The notes under the pieces are model-generated. The model was not told the origin of the DNA and did no database searches. It saw only the letters and a program-made list of their open reading frames with translations. A stretch of DNA of 64,000 bases from Streptomyces liliifuscus. Its GTDB lineage: Bacteria > Actinomycetota > Actinomycetes > Streptomycetales > Streptomycetaceae. Below are positions 17,222-24,748 of this stretch, piece after piece. Each line of letters starts with the position of its first letter. Within the stretch, counting starts at the first letter, position 1. The stretch lies in contig NZ_CP066832.1 of assembly GCF_016598615.1 (NCBI RefSeq), positions 124,001-188,000 of the forward strand, read 5' to 3'. The position numbers and the translations under genes were made by a program.

Positions 17222-17851
17222 ATGAACCACAAGCGTTCCCTCGTCCGTCGTACCGCCGCCGTGGCTGCCGCCGGTGCGGCCGCGCTCGTCCTGGCCGCCT
17301 GTGGCGGGAACGGCGACAGCTCGGCCGGACACGACGGCCACACCTCGAAGTCCCCGTCCGCCTCCGCGTCGGCCTCGCAGGGCCAGCACAACGCGGCCGA
17401 CGTCGCCTTCGCCAAGGGCATGATCCCGCACCACCGCCAGGCCGTTGAGATGGCCGACCTCGCGCCGTCCCGGGCCGAGTCGGCGGAGGTGAAGAAGCTC
17501 GCCGAGGACATCAAGAAGGCCCAGGACCCGGAGATCAAGACGTTGTCCGGCTGGCTGACCTCCTGGGGCGAGGAGGTGCCGACGGAGGGCGCCATGGACC
17601 ACTCCGCGCACGGCGCCGACGGCGGGATGATGACGCCCGAGGAGATGGACCAGCTCAAGAACTCCTCTGGCAAGGCGTTCGACACCGCCTTCATGGAAAT
17701 GATGATCAAGCACCACGAAGGCGCGGTGGCCATGGCCAAGACCGAACAGGCCGACGGCGCCTACGCGCCCGCCAAGAAGATGGCCGGCGCGATCATCACC
17801 TCCCAGACCGCGGAGATCACCCAGATGAACAAGCTGCTCGGCAAGAACTGA
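17222..17851 (+). CDS. DUF305 family lipoprotein
   Basis: A 209-residue secreted lipoprotein with signal peptide and lipobox LAAC (VLAACGGNGDSS). It has two DUF305 repeats built on the same motif: MIPHHRQAVEMA (about residue 65) and MIKHHEGAVAMA (about residue 160), with a Met/His-rich linker (AMDHSAHGADGGMMT). DUF305 proteins are four-helix ferritin-like domains often found beside copper genes. GAAGGAG lies upstream of ATG 17222. A strong terminator follows. Confidence 0.9.
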   Translation: MNHKRSLVRRTAAVAAAGAAALVLAACGGNGDSSAGHDGHTSKSPSASASASQGQHNAADVAFAKGMIPHHRQAVEMADLAPSRAESAEVKKLAEDIKKAQDPEIKTLSGWLTSWGEEVPTEGAMDHSAHGADGGMMTPEEMDQLKNSSGKAFDTAFMEMMIKHHEGAVAMAKTEQADGAYAPAKKMAGAIITSQTAEITQMNKLLGKN

Positions 17852-17867
17852 CCGGACACCGGCCACA

Positions 17868-17894
17868 GGGGCGGGCGCCGCAGGCGCCCGCCCC
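17868..17894 (+). terminator. Terminator after DUF305 gene
   Basis: Perfect 12-bp stem GGGGCGGGCGCC / GGCGCCCGCCCC with a 3-base loop, 17 bases after the stop. Confidence 0.85.
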
Positions 17895-17943
17895 GGCACG
17901 CCCGCGCACCGTCTGCTCCTCCCCGACAGCTTGGAATCCGCTC

Positions 17944-18849
17944 GTGATCACCTCTGCCCGCATACCCCGGCGCCGCGGCCGCGCCGCTGCCCTCCTCGCA
18001 GCCGCCGCCGTGCTGCTCGCCGCCTGCACCAGCACCGGCCCCGCCACCAAGCAGGCCGCCACCCCCGACCCGGGAACAGGCCACCTGCACGGACTGGGCG
18101 TCGACCCAGCCGACAACACCGTCTACGCCGCCGGACACCTCGGCGTCTTCCGTCTCAGCAGCGGCAAGGCGGTCCGGGTGGCCGACCGCTACCAGGACAC
18201 CATGGGCTTCACCGTCACCGGCCCCTCCACCTTCCTCGCCAGCGGCCACCCCTCACCCGCCGACCCCGACGCCCGCTCCCCTCACCTGGGCCTGATCCGC
18301 AGCACGGACGCCGGCCGGACCTGGACCACGCTCTCCGCCGAGGGTGAAGCCGACTTCCACGCCCTCCAGCAGGCCGGGGACAGGCTGTACGGCTTCGACA
18401 GCCAGAGCGGCAAGGTGTGGGCGAGCACCGACGGCGGCCACAGCTGGGACAAGCGCGCCCGGCTGCCGCTGCTCGACCTCGCCGCGCACGCCAAGACCCC
18501 CGAGACGGTGTGGGCCGCCACCGGCAAGGGACTCCAGCGCAGCATCGACGGAGGGCGCACCTTCACGGCCGTCCCCGACGCCCCTGCCCTGGCCGCGATC
18601 GACGAGCCCGCCCCCGGGCTGCTCGTCGCCCTGGCCGCCGACGGTCGCGCGCTCAGCAGCCGGGACGCCCGCACCTGGACCGAGCACGGCCGCTTGCCGC
18701 AAGGCGGTGATCCGACCGTGCTCACGGCCGTGACCGAGCAGCGACTGCTGGCCGCCGACAGCACCGACACCGTCTACCAGTCCACCGACGCTGGCCGCAC
18801 CTGGAAGGTCCTCCACCAGCCCACCGCCCAGACGACGGAACACCACTAG
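17944..18849 (+). CDS. BNR/YVTN-like beta-propeller lipoprotein (F510_1955-type)
   Basis: A 301-residue lipoprotein with lipobox LLAAC. The mature part has HLHGLGVDP at its start, a hallmark of the F510_1955 glycosylhydrolase-like family, and at least four Asp-box-like repeats: STDAGRTWTT, STDGGHSWDK, SIDGGRTFTA and STDAGRTWKV. These mark a beta-propeller of the photosystem-assembly/sialidase type. Such proteins recur next to DUF305 genes in copper islands. Enzymatic activity is unproven. The start is GTG 17944. Confidence 0.82.
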   Translation: MITSARIPRRRGRAAALLAAAAVLLAACTSTGPATKQAATPDPGTGHLHGLGVDPADNTVYAAGHLGVFRLSSGKAVRVADRYQDTMGFTVTGPSTFLASGHPSPADPDARSPHLGLIRSTDAGRTWTTLSAEGEADFHALQQAGDRLYGFDSQSGKVWASTDGGHSWDKRARLPLLDLAAHAKTPETVWAATGKGLQRSIDGGRTFTAVPDAPALAAIDEPAPGLLVALAADGRALSSRDARTWTEHGRLPQGGDPTVLTAVTEQRLLAADSTDTVYQSTDAGRTWKVLHQPTAQTTEHH

Positions 18850-18853
18850 AGGA

Positions 18854-18872
18854 ATACCCCTAGGGGGTATAC
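18854..18872 (+). promoter_or_regulatory. CsoR-like copper-responsive operator
   Basis: The sequence ATACCCCTAGGGGGTATAC is a near-palindrome closely resembling the CsoR box of Streptomyces (TACCC ... GGGTA with flanking A/T). It begins 4 bases after the stop of the previous gene and about 50-60 bases before the DUF4396 start, where a promoter is expected. No csoR gene is in the window, so the regulator would act in trans. Confidence 0.6.
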
Positions 18873-18921
18873 GGTTGTGGCGTGGGGCCCGGTGAACGGA
18901 CCGCACTGGACGGGAATGGGG

Positions 18922-19467
18922 ATGAAGGTCATGGACCACAGCGCTCACCACACCGGCACGGCGCACGACCCGGCCGCCCAAGAGGCTCACCACCACGCCG
19001 CTCACGCCGGCGGCCACGGCGGGCACGCCCCCGGGGCGTCCTGGTCGACGGCCGCCAAGGCGACGCTGCACTGCCTGACCGGGTGCGCCATCGGCGAGAT
19101 CCTCGGCATGGTCATCGGCACCGCCCTGCTGTGGGGCAACGTCGAGACGATGGCCCTGGCGATCACGCTGGCATTTCTCTTCGGCTACTCGTTCACCCTG
19201 TTCGCGGTCCGCCGGGCCGGCCTGGGCTGGAAGAGCGCCATCAAGGTGGCGCTGGCCGCCGACACCGTCTCGATCGCCGTGATGGAGCTGGTCGACAACG
19301 GCATCATCGCCCTCACCCCGGGAGCGATGGACGCCCACCTGTCCGACGCACTGTTCTGGACGGCCCTGCTGGGCGGCTTCGCCGTGGCCTTCGTGATCAC
19401 GACGCCGGTGAACAAGTGGATGATCGGCCGCGGCAAAGGCCACGCCGTCGTCCACGCCTACCACTGA
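18922..19467 (+). CDS. DUF4396 membrane protein with His-rich N-terminus
   Basis: A 181-residue protein with a His-rich cytoplasmic-type leader (DHSAHHTGTAHD, EAHHHAAHAGGHGGHA) followed by four helices of DUF4396. The helix pair starting HCLTGCAIGEILGM carries the family cysteines, and VELVDN-like MELVDNGIIAL is also conserved. Probably a copper-induced membrane protein of unknown mechanism. ATG 18922 is chosen; ATG 18931 and a longer GTG-region start at 18877 are possible. The CsoR-like box upstream supports copper control. Confidence 0.8.
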   Translation: MKVMDHSAHHTGTAHDPAAQEAHHHAAHAGGHGGHAPGASWSTAAKATLHCLTGCAIGEILGMVIGTALLWGNVETMALAITLAFLFGYSFTLFAVRRAGLGWKSAIKVALAADTVSIAVMELVDNGIIALTPGAMDAHLSDALFWTALLGGFAVAFVITTPVNKWMIGRGKGHAVVHAYH

Positions 19468-19484
19468 CCCAGCCGCTCGGCTCT

Positions 19485-19518
19485 GCGCCCGGCCGCACCT
19501 CACGGTGCGGCCGGGCGC
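19485..19518 (+). terminator. Terminator after DUF4396 gene
   Basis: Perfect 15-bp inverted repeat GCGCCCGGCCGCACC / GGTGCGGCCGGGCGC with a 4-base loop. Confidence 0.85.
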
Positions 19519-19675
19519 GCTCGTGCCTGGGGGTGCAGCTGGAGGTATCGGGCTTTCGTGGCGGCCGCCCCGGACCTTCCGGCTCCGGGGGAGGCACCCT
19601 GATGTTCAGCGTCGTGGCTGTGCACCAGGCACCCGGGTGCCGCGACAGATTCGAACGGAGGGGGGTGCCAGCCAG

Positions 19676-19810
19676 TCACAGGCCGAAGGCGCCGCCCTTG
19701 ATGAGGATGAGCAGTCCGATGGCGATCAGGACCAGGGGCAGCAGGCTGTGGCCCCAGCGGGCGAGGGCCTTGGCGATGACGGGGCGGGTGGCGAAGTACC
19801 GGTTCCTCGG
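19676..19810 (-). pseudogene. CadD-type cadmium transporter, C-terminal remnant
   Basis: The last 43 codons before the TGA at 19676 read RYFATRPVIAKALARWGHSL followed by LPLVLIAIGLLILIKGGAFG, matching my memory of the final helix of cadmium-resistance transporters of the CadD family. Upstream the frame becomes low-complexity and overlaps the end of the next gene's antisense, so only this tail survives. Probably a truncated relic. Confidence 0.5.
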
Positions 19811-19829
19811 CTGACCGCATGGGGGCGGG

Positions 19830-20357
19830 TCAGCGCGGCTGGGGCGTCTGCTCGCGCTGGCGGCGGCGCCCGTAGCGGGTCGCCCCGCGCGGCTTGAACA
19901 CCGACAGGGCGGCCGCTGTGAGCAGGACCACCAGGGCGGCGGCCGCATCCGCAATCAGCTGAATCCGCATGCCCTGAAGCTCGCCGCCCGCGAGCGCCGC
20001 CCGGGCGGCCGCATCCGCGAGGTGCCCGACCGGCTGCATGTGAACCAACAGCAGAACGGTCGCGACCACGGTGATCAGGAACTTCGCGATCACCCAGTAA
20101 TGGCGCAGCAGCCCCCACGCCGTGCCGAGGGACTGCACCAGGCCGGTCAGCAGACAGGCGATGCTGAACGGCACGATCACGAACCAGCCCACCACGTCCA
20201 TGGCCAGGTAGGCGCCCCGCACCGTCTGAGGTGAGCTGCTGATCAGTCCGGCGACGGCGAGGGCGAGGAACGCCGCGACCGCGCCCAGCCAGCCGACCGA
20301 GGAGGTGACGTGGAGCGTGAGGGCCTGCTTGCGCAGCCGCGGCGGGAACGGGGTCAC
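19830..20357 (-). CDS. DUF2269-like integral membrane protein
   Basis: A 175-residue membrane protein with four or five helices. The start (RKQALTLHVTSSVGWLGAVA) and the middle (VGWFVIVPFSIACLLTGLVQ) fit the heme-copper-like small membrane families related to DUF2269/CopD, with His in helix 1 and HYWVIAKF in helix 3. Function unknown. Its start overlaps the stop of the small gene upstream (ATGA), and both are divergent from a TetR gene that probably controls them. Confidence 0.75.
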   Translation of the reverse strand: MTPFPPRLRKQALTLHVTSSVGWLGAVAAFLALAVAGLISSSPQTVRGAYLAMDVVGWFVIVPFSIACLLTGLVQSLGTAWGLLRHYWVIAKFLITVVATVLLLVHMQPVGHLADAAARAALAGGELQGMRIQLIADAAAALVVLLTAAALSVFKPRGATRYGRRRQREQTPQPR

Positions 20358-20500
20358 AGTGCGTGCCCCGTCATGCCGCCGCCGGCCAGGTGCACGATCA
20401 CGAACACCAGCACCAGGACGACAGCGACCGCTGCGGAGACCTTCACCCAGCGCGGCGCTCCCTCGCCGTCGTCCTCGTGACGGCCCGGTGAGCCTGCCAT
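20354..20500 (-). CDS. Tiny single-TM protein
   Basis: A 48-residue protein: acidic/basic N-terminus (MAGSPGRHEDDGEG), one helix (VSAAVAVVLVLVFVIVHLAG), then GGGMTGHAL. Proteins ending in a helix plus GGGMxGH occur upstream of DUF2269-like genes in actinomycetes. It has an excellent ribosome site (AGGAGG, 5 bases before ATG 20500) and overlaps the next gene by four bases, which strongly supports it as real. Confidence 0.7.
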   Translation of the reverse strand: MAGSPGRHEDDGEGAPRWVKVSAAVAVVLVLVFVIVHLAGGGMTGHAL

Positions 20501-20517
20501 GACACCTCCTGCTTTTC

Positions 20518-20532
20518 GAGACACTCTGTCTC
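20518..20532. promoter_or_regulatory. Probable TetR operator
   Basis: Perfect 6-3-6 inverted repeat GAGACA-CTC-TGTCTC between the divergent genes starting at 20500 (-) and 20580 (+). An outer pair ACACTC/GAGTGT (20521-20526 and about 20543-20548) encloses the right half. The position suits repression of both directions by the adjacent TetR protein. Confidence 0.55.
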
Positions 20533-20579
20533 TAGCTGAAACTGAGTGTATGCCCTGTGGGCGTCCGTATCCTGGGTGG

Positions 20580-21149
20580 GTGCCGAAGCTGTGGAACGAG
20601 ACGATCGACGCGCACCGCGCCGCCGTGCGGGAGGCGATCCTGGACACCACCGCGAAGCTGGTGGCCCAAGGCGGCCTGCGGTCGGTGACCATGTCCCAGA
20701 TCGCCGAGCAGACCGGCATCGGCCGCGCGACGCTCTACAAGTACTTCGCCGACATCGAAGCGGTCCTGCGGGCCTGGCATGAGCGCCAAGTCGCCGCCCA
20801 CCTCCAGCAGCTCGCAGGCATCCGCGACCAGGACGGCACCGCCATGGAGCGCCTACGCGCGGCGCTGGAGGCGTACGCGGGCATCGCCCGGCAGCGGCAC
20901 GGTGGCGAACTCGCCGCACTCCTGCACCAGGGCGAGCACGTCACCCACGCAGAACGGCACCTGCACGGCATGCTCCAGCACCTCCTCGCCGAAGCAGTCG
21001 AAGCCGGCGACGTGCGCTCCGACGTCCCGCCGGCCGAACTCGCCCAGTACTGCCTCCACGCCCTGACCGCCGCGACCGCCCTCACCTCCCAGGCCGCAGT
21101 GACCCGCTTGGTCGCCGTCACCCTCGACGGCCTGCGCCCGGTTCCCTGA
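20580..21149 (+). CDS. TetR family transcriptional regulator
   Basis: A 189-residue repressor. The N-terminal helix-turn-helix reads VTMSQIAEQTGIGRATLYKYF, the classical TetR signature (quoted in part: GIGRATLYKYFADIEAVL). The C-terminal ligand domain contains several His (HLQQ, QRHGGEL, HVTHAERHLHG). The start is placed at GTG 20580 (VPKLWNETIDAHR); an ATG at 20550 is in frame but adds a poorly conserved leader. It likely represses the divergent two-gene membrane operon and itself. Confidence 0.88.
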   Translation: MPKLWNETIDAHRAAVREAILDTTAKLVAQGGLRSVTMSQIAEQTGIGRATLYKYFADIEAVLRAWHERQVAAHLQQLAGIRDQDGTAMERLRAALEAYAGIARQRHGGELAALLHQGEHVTHAERHLHGMLQHLLAEAVEAGDVRSDVPPAELAQYCLHALTAATALTSQAAVTRLVAVTLDGLRPVP

Positions 21150-21396
21150 ACCCGCCCGGACCACCGCTTCGCTGAGATCTACACCATTCTCGCTCTCGGC
21201 CACCCCGAGTCCGCTCTCATAAACGGTCCTTTGCCAGAGCAAGATCACTTGGGAGGCGTGAAGGCCATCCGGGAGCTCGATCGGTTCGCATAACTCGTTC
21301 TCACTCGAAAGCGGGAGTCACCTTCTACCGGGCTCATAACGGGCCCTCACACCGTACCCGTGTCCGATGAGCACGCACGCGGCTCCTGCGTTCGGC
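21150..21396. other. Intergenic stretch between TetR and YcnI genes
   Basis: About 250 bases with no convincing open frame or RNA motif. It is slightly less GC-rich than its surroundings (for example TCATAACGGGCC repeated near-identically as CATAACTCG/CATAACGGG). It ends in the bidirectional terminator. Confidence 0.4.
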
Positions 21397-21426
21397 CTGT
21401 GGGGCGGAAGCGGTTCCGCCCCACAG
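21397..21426. terminator. Bidirectional terminator
   Basis: Perfect 13-bp inverted repeat CTGTGGGGCGGAA / TTCCGCCCCACAG with a 4-base loop, between the convergent TetR (+) and YcnI (-) genes. Confidence 0.85.
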
Positions 21427-21445
21427 ACGACACGTCAAACGGGGG

Positions 21446-22195
21446 TCAGCTCTGCGAAGTGGTCGTGCGCCGCTTCACCAGCCACCACGCACCGCCGCCC
21501 AGGACGAGCAGCGCCACGACGACTCCGCCGATGACCAGGCCCGTCGAGCCGCCCTCGTCCTCCTCTGTCGCCTTGGTGTCGGTTTCGGAGCCCGCAGCCG
21601 CAACCGTCGACTCGGTAGCCGACGGGGTCGGGGTGGGTGTCTCGCTCTCGGTCGGGCTGGCGCTGGGACTGGGGCTCACCGGCTCGGCGTCTGGGGCCGC
21701 CGCCTTCAACTCCAATACCGGCGCGGGCTGTTCCGGCTCCTCACCCCCGGCGGGCAGTTCGATCCAGCGGGAGATCTTGCCGTCGCTGTAGACCTCGATC
21801 GTCTTGAACGCGATCTCCTTGGCGTTCGGCAGCTGCCGGACCTTGATCTTATGCTCGGCGTCGACGCCGGCCTTCAGAGCGGGGCCGGCGACGTTGTAAC
21901 CGTCGCTGGTGGCCTTCAGCTTCCAGCCCTTGGGGGCCTCGTCGAGCGTCACGTCACCGGGAGCGATGCCCTTGGGCAGCACGACGCGCATCTCGGTGAA
22001 GCCCGCGGAGGCGGACTCGGCCTCGGAGACGAAGCTGAGGGTGACGTTCTCGGCCAGGGCCTGGGCCTTGTCGGCTTCGACCTCCGCGTGCGCGGCGGCC
22101 GGTGCGGCCAGGGCGAGCGTGGCCGTCAGTGCGGCGGCACCGGCGAGTGCGATCCGGCGGCCGGCACGGGCCAACGGGTGCTTGGACATGGACAC
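21446..22195 (-). CDS. YcnI/DUF1775 family copper-binding protein
   Basis: A 249-residue secreted protein anchored at the C-terminus. The signal peptide ends APAAAHAEV; the N-terminal His after cleavage is a Cu(II) ligand in the YcnI family. The DUF1775 beta-domain spans roughly 35-165 (SAGFTEMRVVLPKGI, PKGWKLKATSDGY). A Pro/Ser/Thr/Glu-rich stalk, one helix and a basic tail (WWLVKRRTTTSQS) follow. The GTG at 22195 has AAGGAG at 7 bases; ATG 22189 is the alternative. It probably forms an operon with the membrane protein encoded upstream. Confidence 0.88.
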   Translation of the reverse strand: MSMSKHPLARAGRRIALAGAAALTATLALAAPAAAHAEVEADKAQALAENVTLSFVSEAESASAGFTEMRVVLPKGIAPGDVTLDEAPKGWKLKATSDGYNVAGPALKAGVDAEHKIKVRQLPNAKEIAFKTIEVYSDGKISRWIELPAGGEEPEQPAPVLELKAAAPDAEPVSPSPSASPTESETPTPTPSATESTVAAAGSETDTKATEEDEGGSTGLVIGGVVVALLVLGGGAWWLVKRRTTTSQS

Positions 22196-22934
22196 AGGGA
22201 AGCTCCTTGCTGGTACGGGAAGAGCCGGCCCCGCAGACGTCAGGGACCGGTGAGGGATGGAGGCACTCCCGCCCGGGTGGTCCCCTGCGCACCACCGCGT
22301 GCTCCAGTACGTCATCCCATGCGTGCGCCGCCACCTCGAAGAGGGCCCTTGGCCGCCGGTCGGGCAGCGCGAGCACCATGCGGCCGGTGTCGTGGACCGG
22401 TCGCGGCAGCACCTGGACCAGGGCCGCAACGGCCGCCCTGGCCAGCGTCCCGAGCGCGGCGAAGGCGGCCGTCAACCGTGCGTCCGCCCGGTGCAGCAGC
22501 CAGGCCACGACCAGCGCGGCGACCACGTGCACGGCCGTCATCGCCGCCCCGGCGTGATGCCAGCCGTGACCGTCCCCTGCCACGGCCGTGCCGTGCCCGG
22601 CGTGCATTACGTGCCCCGCCATACCCGTCGGTGTGTCACCGTCTGCGTAGGACAGCGCGAGATGCAGCACGCCCTGCGTGGCCAGCGTGAACGCGAGGGT
22701 CGCGGCCGGGGTGTAGCGGCGGCGTGCCAGCGGCCAGACCGCCGCGAACTGGGCCAGGACCGACGCCCCCGCCAGCCGCCAGGGCACCGTGCCCTCGGCG
22801 ATCGCGTGATGGCCGAAGGCCGCGAGCACAGTGCCGAGCACGGCGAACAGGCCGGCCCGCGCGCACGTTCCCGCGCGGCCGGCCCGGCCTGCGGGGGCAC
22901 GCATCTCGTGCCCGGTCACGTGATCACGTGGCAC
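21954..22934 (-). CDS. Polytopic membrane protein, paralogue B (probable 3' frameshift)
   Basis: About 200 residues of family-like sequence: GHH after helix 1 (VLAAFGHHAIAEG), middle helix ATQGVLHLAL, a His-rich loop (HVMHAGHGTAVAGDGHGWHH), then AALVVAWLLHRADARLTAAF and the end VVRRGPP. Related proteins are at 3575 and 27465. The frame then fails to stop and runs 240 bases into the YcnI gene antisense to 21954. Shifting frame by one base near 22265-22275 gives a short end SLTGP and a TGA at 22240-22242, just before the YcnI ribosome site. The true gene therefore probably ends near 22240. Start GTG 22934 or ATG 22904. Confidence 0.55.
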   Translation of the reverse strand: MPRDHVTGHEMRAPAGRAGRAGTCARAGLFAVLGTVLAAFGHHAIAEGTVPWRLAGASVLAQFAAVWPLARRRYTPAATLAFTLATQGVLHLALSYADGDTPTGMAGHVMHAGHGTAVAGDGHGWHHAGAAMTAVHVVAALVVAWLLHRADARLTAAFAALGTLARAAVAALVQVLPRPVHDTGRMVLALPDRRPRALFEVAAHAWDDVLEHAVVRRGPPGRECLHPSPVPDVCGAGSSRTSKELPCVHVQAPVGPCRPPDRTRRCRRTDGHARPGRTGRRARGGRSRQGPGPGRERHPQLRLRGRVRLRGLHRDARRAAQGHRSR

Positions 22935-22997
22935 GGTCGCTCATCATTCCCTACCGGTCGGCGCCCGTCCGGGAAACAGCCGTACGACACCGTTCGG

Positions 22998-23453
22998 TCA
23001 GGCTCGCGCACCGATCGCCTCGGCAAGCCGGTCCGGCGTCCGCGTGGAGAGGTAGAGGTAGGGCGTGGGGTCGTCGGGGTCGACGATCTCGACGCGCACC
23101 GCGGTGGTGATGAAGCTGCGCATCACCATGAAGGCCCGCAGATCGGCCTTGTACGTCCGCCAGGCCCGCGCCTCCTCGCCGTCGAGGACCTCCGGCTGCC
23201 CCAGCGCGGCCAGCGGGATGCGGGCGTCCATCACGAACAGCGTGTCGTCGGTGACCCGGATGCGTGCCGATCCCTGCGCGCTGACGTACATCCCGGCCAG
23301 ACAGGTGCCGATGGCCAGGGCGATGAGCGCGGCGATGGGCCCGTAGGGAAGGAAGATCAGGGCCAGGGAGAGGCCGAAGAGGACGGCGATGGCCCACCAG
23401 GTTCTGGGGGCGGTCAGGCGTTCGTCGTAGACGAGCCGGCTGGTGGAGGTCAC
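22998..23453 (-). CDS. DUF3093 family membrane protein
   Basis: A 151-residue actinobacterial protein with two adjacent N-terminal helices (WWAIAVLFGLSLALIFLPYG and IAALIALAIGTCLAG) and a cytoplasmic domain ending in the family signature TAVRVEIVDPDDPTPYLYLS then TRTPDRLAEAI. Function unknown. It lies between the paralogue B gene and a carbonic anhydrase gene on the same strand; ribosome site GAGGTGAAC precedes ATG 23453. Confidence 0.8.
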   Translation of the reverse strand: MTSTSRLVYDERLTAPRTWWAIAVLFGLSLALIFLPYGPIAALIALAIGTCLAGMYVSAQGSARIRVTDDTLFVMDARIPLAALGQPEVLDGEEARAWRTYKADLRAFMVMRSFITTAVRVEIVDPDDPTPYLYLSTRTPDRLAEAIGARA

Positions 23454-23495
23454 GGGCGTTCACCTCGTCGTATACGTCAGATGGGGCTTGGTGGT

Positions 23496-24062
23496 TCACA
23501 GGGGCAGGAAGGTGCTGGCGCGGGGGTGGTGGGCCAGGGTCGCGCCGGTGTCGATCTCGTGGAACCAGGCGTGCAGGTGCAGCGACCGGTCGGCCAGCCG
23601 GGGCACGACGCACGGGTAGTTGCTGAGCGCGTCGAGCTGGCTGAGCACGTGCCAGTGCCCGGCGGCGGTGACGTCTCCGGTCAGTGGGGCCGGATCGTCG
23701 TCGGACTCCGTGATGCCGGAGGCCGTCAGGCTGTCGTGCATGGCCGCGGTGACGACGTCGCAGTGCGAGTGGCCGCAGACGATGATGTCCGCGACCTTCA
23801 GCTCGTTGACCGCGTACTCGATCGTCCTGGATTCGCCGGTCGGCGTGTTCGCGTCGTAGGGCGGTATCACCCCTCCATATGTGCGCAGTTCGAAGAGGTC
23901 TCCGGGCCGGGCAGCGGTGAGCAGGGCGGGCACGACGCGGGCGTCGGAGCACGAGATGAGCATCGCCCGTGGCCGGTGGTGCTGGGTGAGGCCGGCCAGG
24001 TGCAGGGTGTGGGCTGCCGCGCGGGCGCGGAAGACCCGCACCTGGTCGATCAGGTACTGCAT
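23496..24062 (-). CDS. Beta-class carbonic anhydrase (second copy)
   Basis: A 188-residue beta-carbonic anhydrase with zinc ligands in SCSDAR and CGHSHCDV. It is clearly divergent from the copy at 9335, with an acidic insertion (TESDDDPAPLTGD) and the end HHPRASTFLPL. GGAGGCAGC precedes ATG 24062. It lies 17 bases downstream of a DsbA-like gene, so it is probably part of the copper operon that begins with copC at 27379. Confidence 0.92.
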   Translation of the reverse strand: MQYLIDQVRVFRARAAAHTLHLAGLTQHHRPRAMLISCSDARVVPALLTAARPGDLFELRTYGGVIPPYDANTPTGESRTIEYAVNELKVADIIVCGHSHCDVVTAAMHDSLTASGITESDDDPAPLTGDVTAAGHWHVLSQLDALSNYPCVVPRLADRSLHLHAWFHEIDTGATLAHHPRASTFLPL

Positions 24063-24079
24063 GCTGCCTCCGCACTCGG

Positions 24080-24748
24080 TCAGTCGGACAGCCGGGCATC
24101 GATGAGCGCCTTGAACGCCTCGTACGAACCGGGGATGGCGATCTGTTCTCCGTCGAGGAAGAAGGTCGGGGTGCCCTGCACGCCCAGGCCGAGGCCATCG
24201 CGCTGGTCGTCCTGGACGCGTCCGGCCACCTCCGGGTCGGCGAGGTCGGCGTCGAACCGGGCCATGTCCAGGCCGAGTTCCTTCGCGTAGCCGCGGAAGA
24301 CGGACTCCTTCCACTCCTGGGACTCGCCCCACTCCTTCTGAGTGGTGAAGAGCTTGGTGTACATCTCCTCGAACTTGCCCTGTCGGGCGGCGGCTTCGGC
24401 GGTGCGGGCGGCGAGTTCGCCGTTGCGGTGGCCGGGCATGGGGAAGTAGCGGGCGACGAAGGTGACCCGGTCGCCGTACTCCTCGCGCAGCTGCTCCACC
24501 ACCGGGTACATCGCCCCGCACGACTCGCACTCGAAGTCGAGGAACTCGACGATCGTCAGCTCGCTCTTCTTCGGCTCGCTGAGACGGTGGCTGGAGTCGC
24601 GCACGGGCAGCGCCTCGGCGGCGGGCTGCACGTCCAGGCCGCCGGCATCGCGGTCGTCGGGGGAGAACAGCAGGAAGGAGCCGAAGGCGGCGGCGAAACC
24701 GGCCACCAGCACGGCGGCGACGATCAGGTGCTTGTGCAGCTTCTTCAT
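24080..24748 (-). CDS. Membrane-anchored DsbA-like thioredoxin-fold oxidoreductase
   Basis: A 222-residue protein with one N-terminal signal-anchor (HLIVAAVLVAGFAAAFGSFL) and an extracytoplasmic thioredoxin fold. The active site is CESC in FLDFECESCGAMYP, and the cis-Pro loop is GVQGTPTFFLDGE. Its ATG overlaps the stop of the CopD-CtaG gene, so it is coupled to it. A thiol oxidoreductase in this context suggests help in metallating copper proteins or cytochrome oxidase Cu sites; that is inference. Confidence 0.9.
   Translation of the reverse strand: MKKLHKHLIVAAVLVAGFAAAFGSFLLFSPDDRDAGGLDVQPAAEALPVRDSSHRLSEPKKSELTIVEFLDFECESCGAMYPVVEQLREEYGDRVTFVARYFPMPGHRNGELAARTAEAAARQGKFEEMYTKLFTTQKEWGESQEWKESVFRGYAKELGLDMARFDADLADPEVAGRVQDDQRDGLGLGVQGTPTFFLDGEQIAIPGSYEAFKALIDARLSD

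Noticed and set aside
22257..24290. 677-codon plus-strand open frame
   Set aside because: Antisense to paralogue B, DUF3093 and carbonic anhydrase genes; composition is shadow-like.
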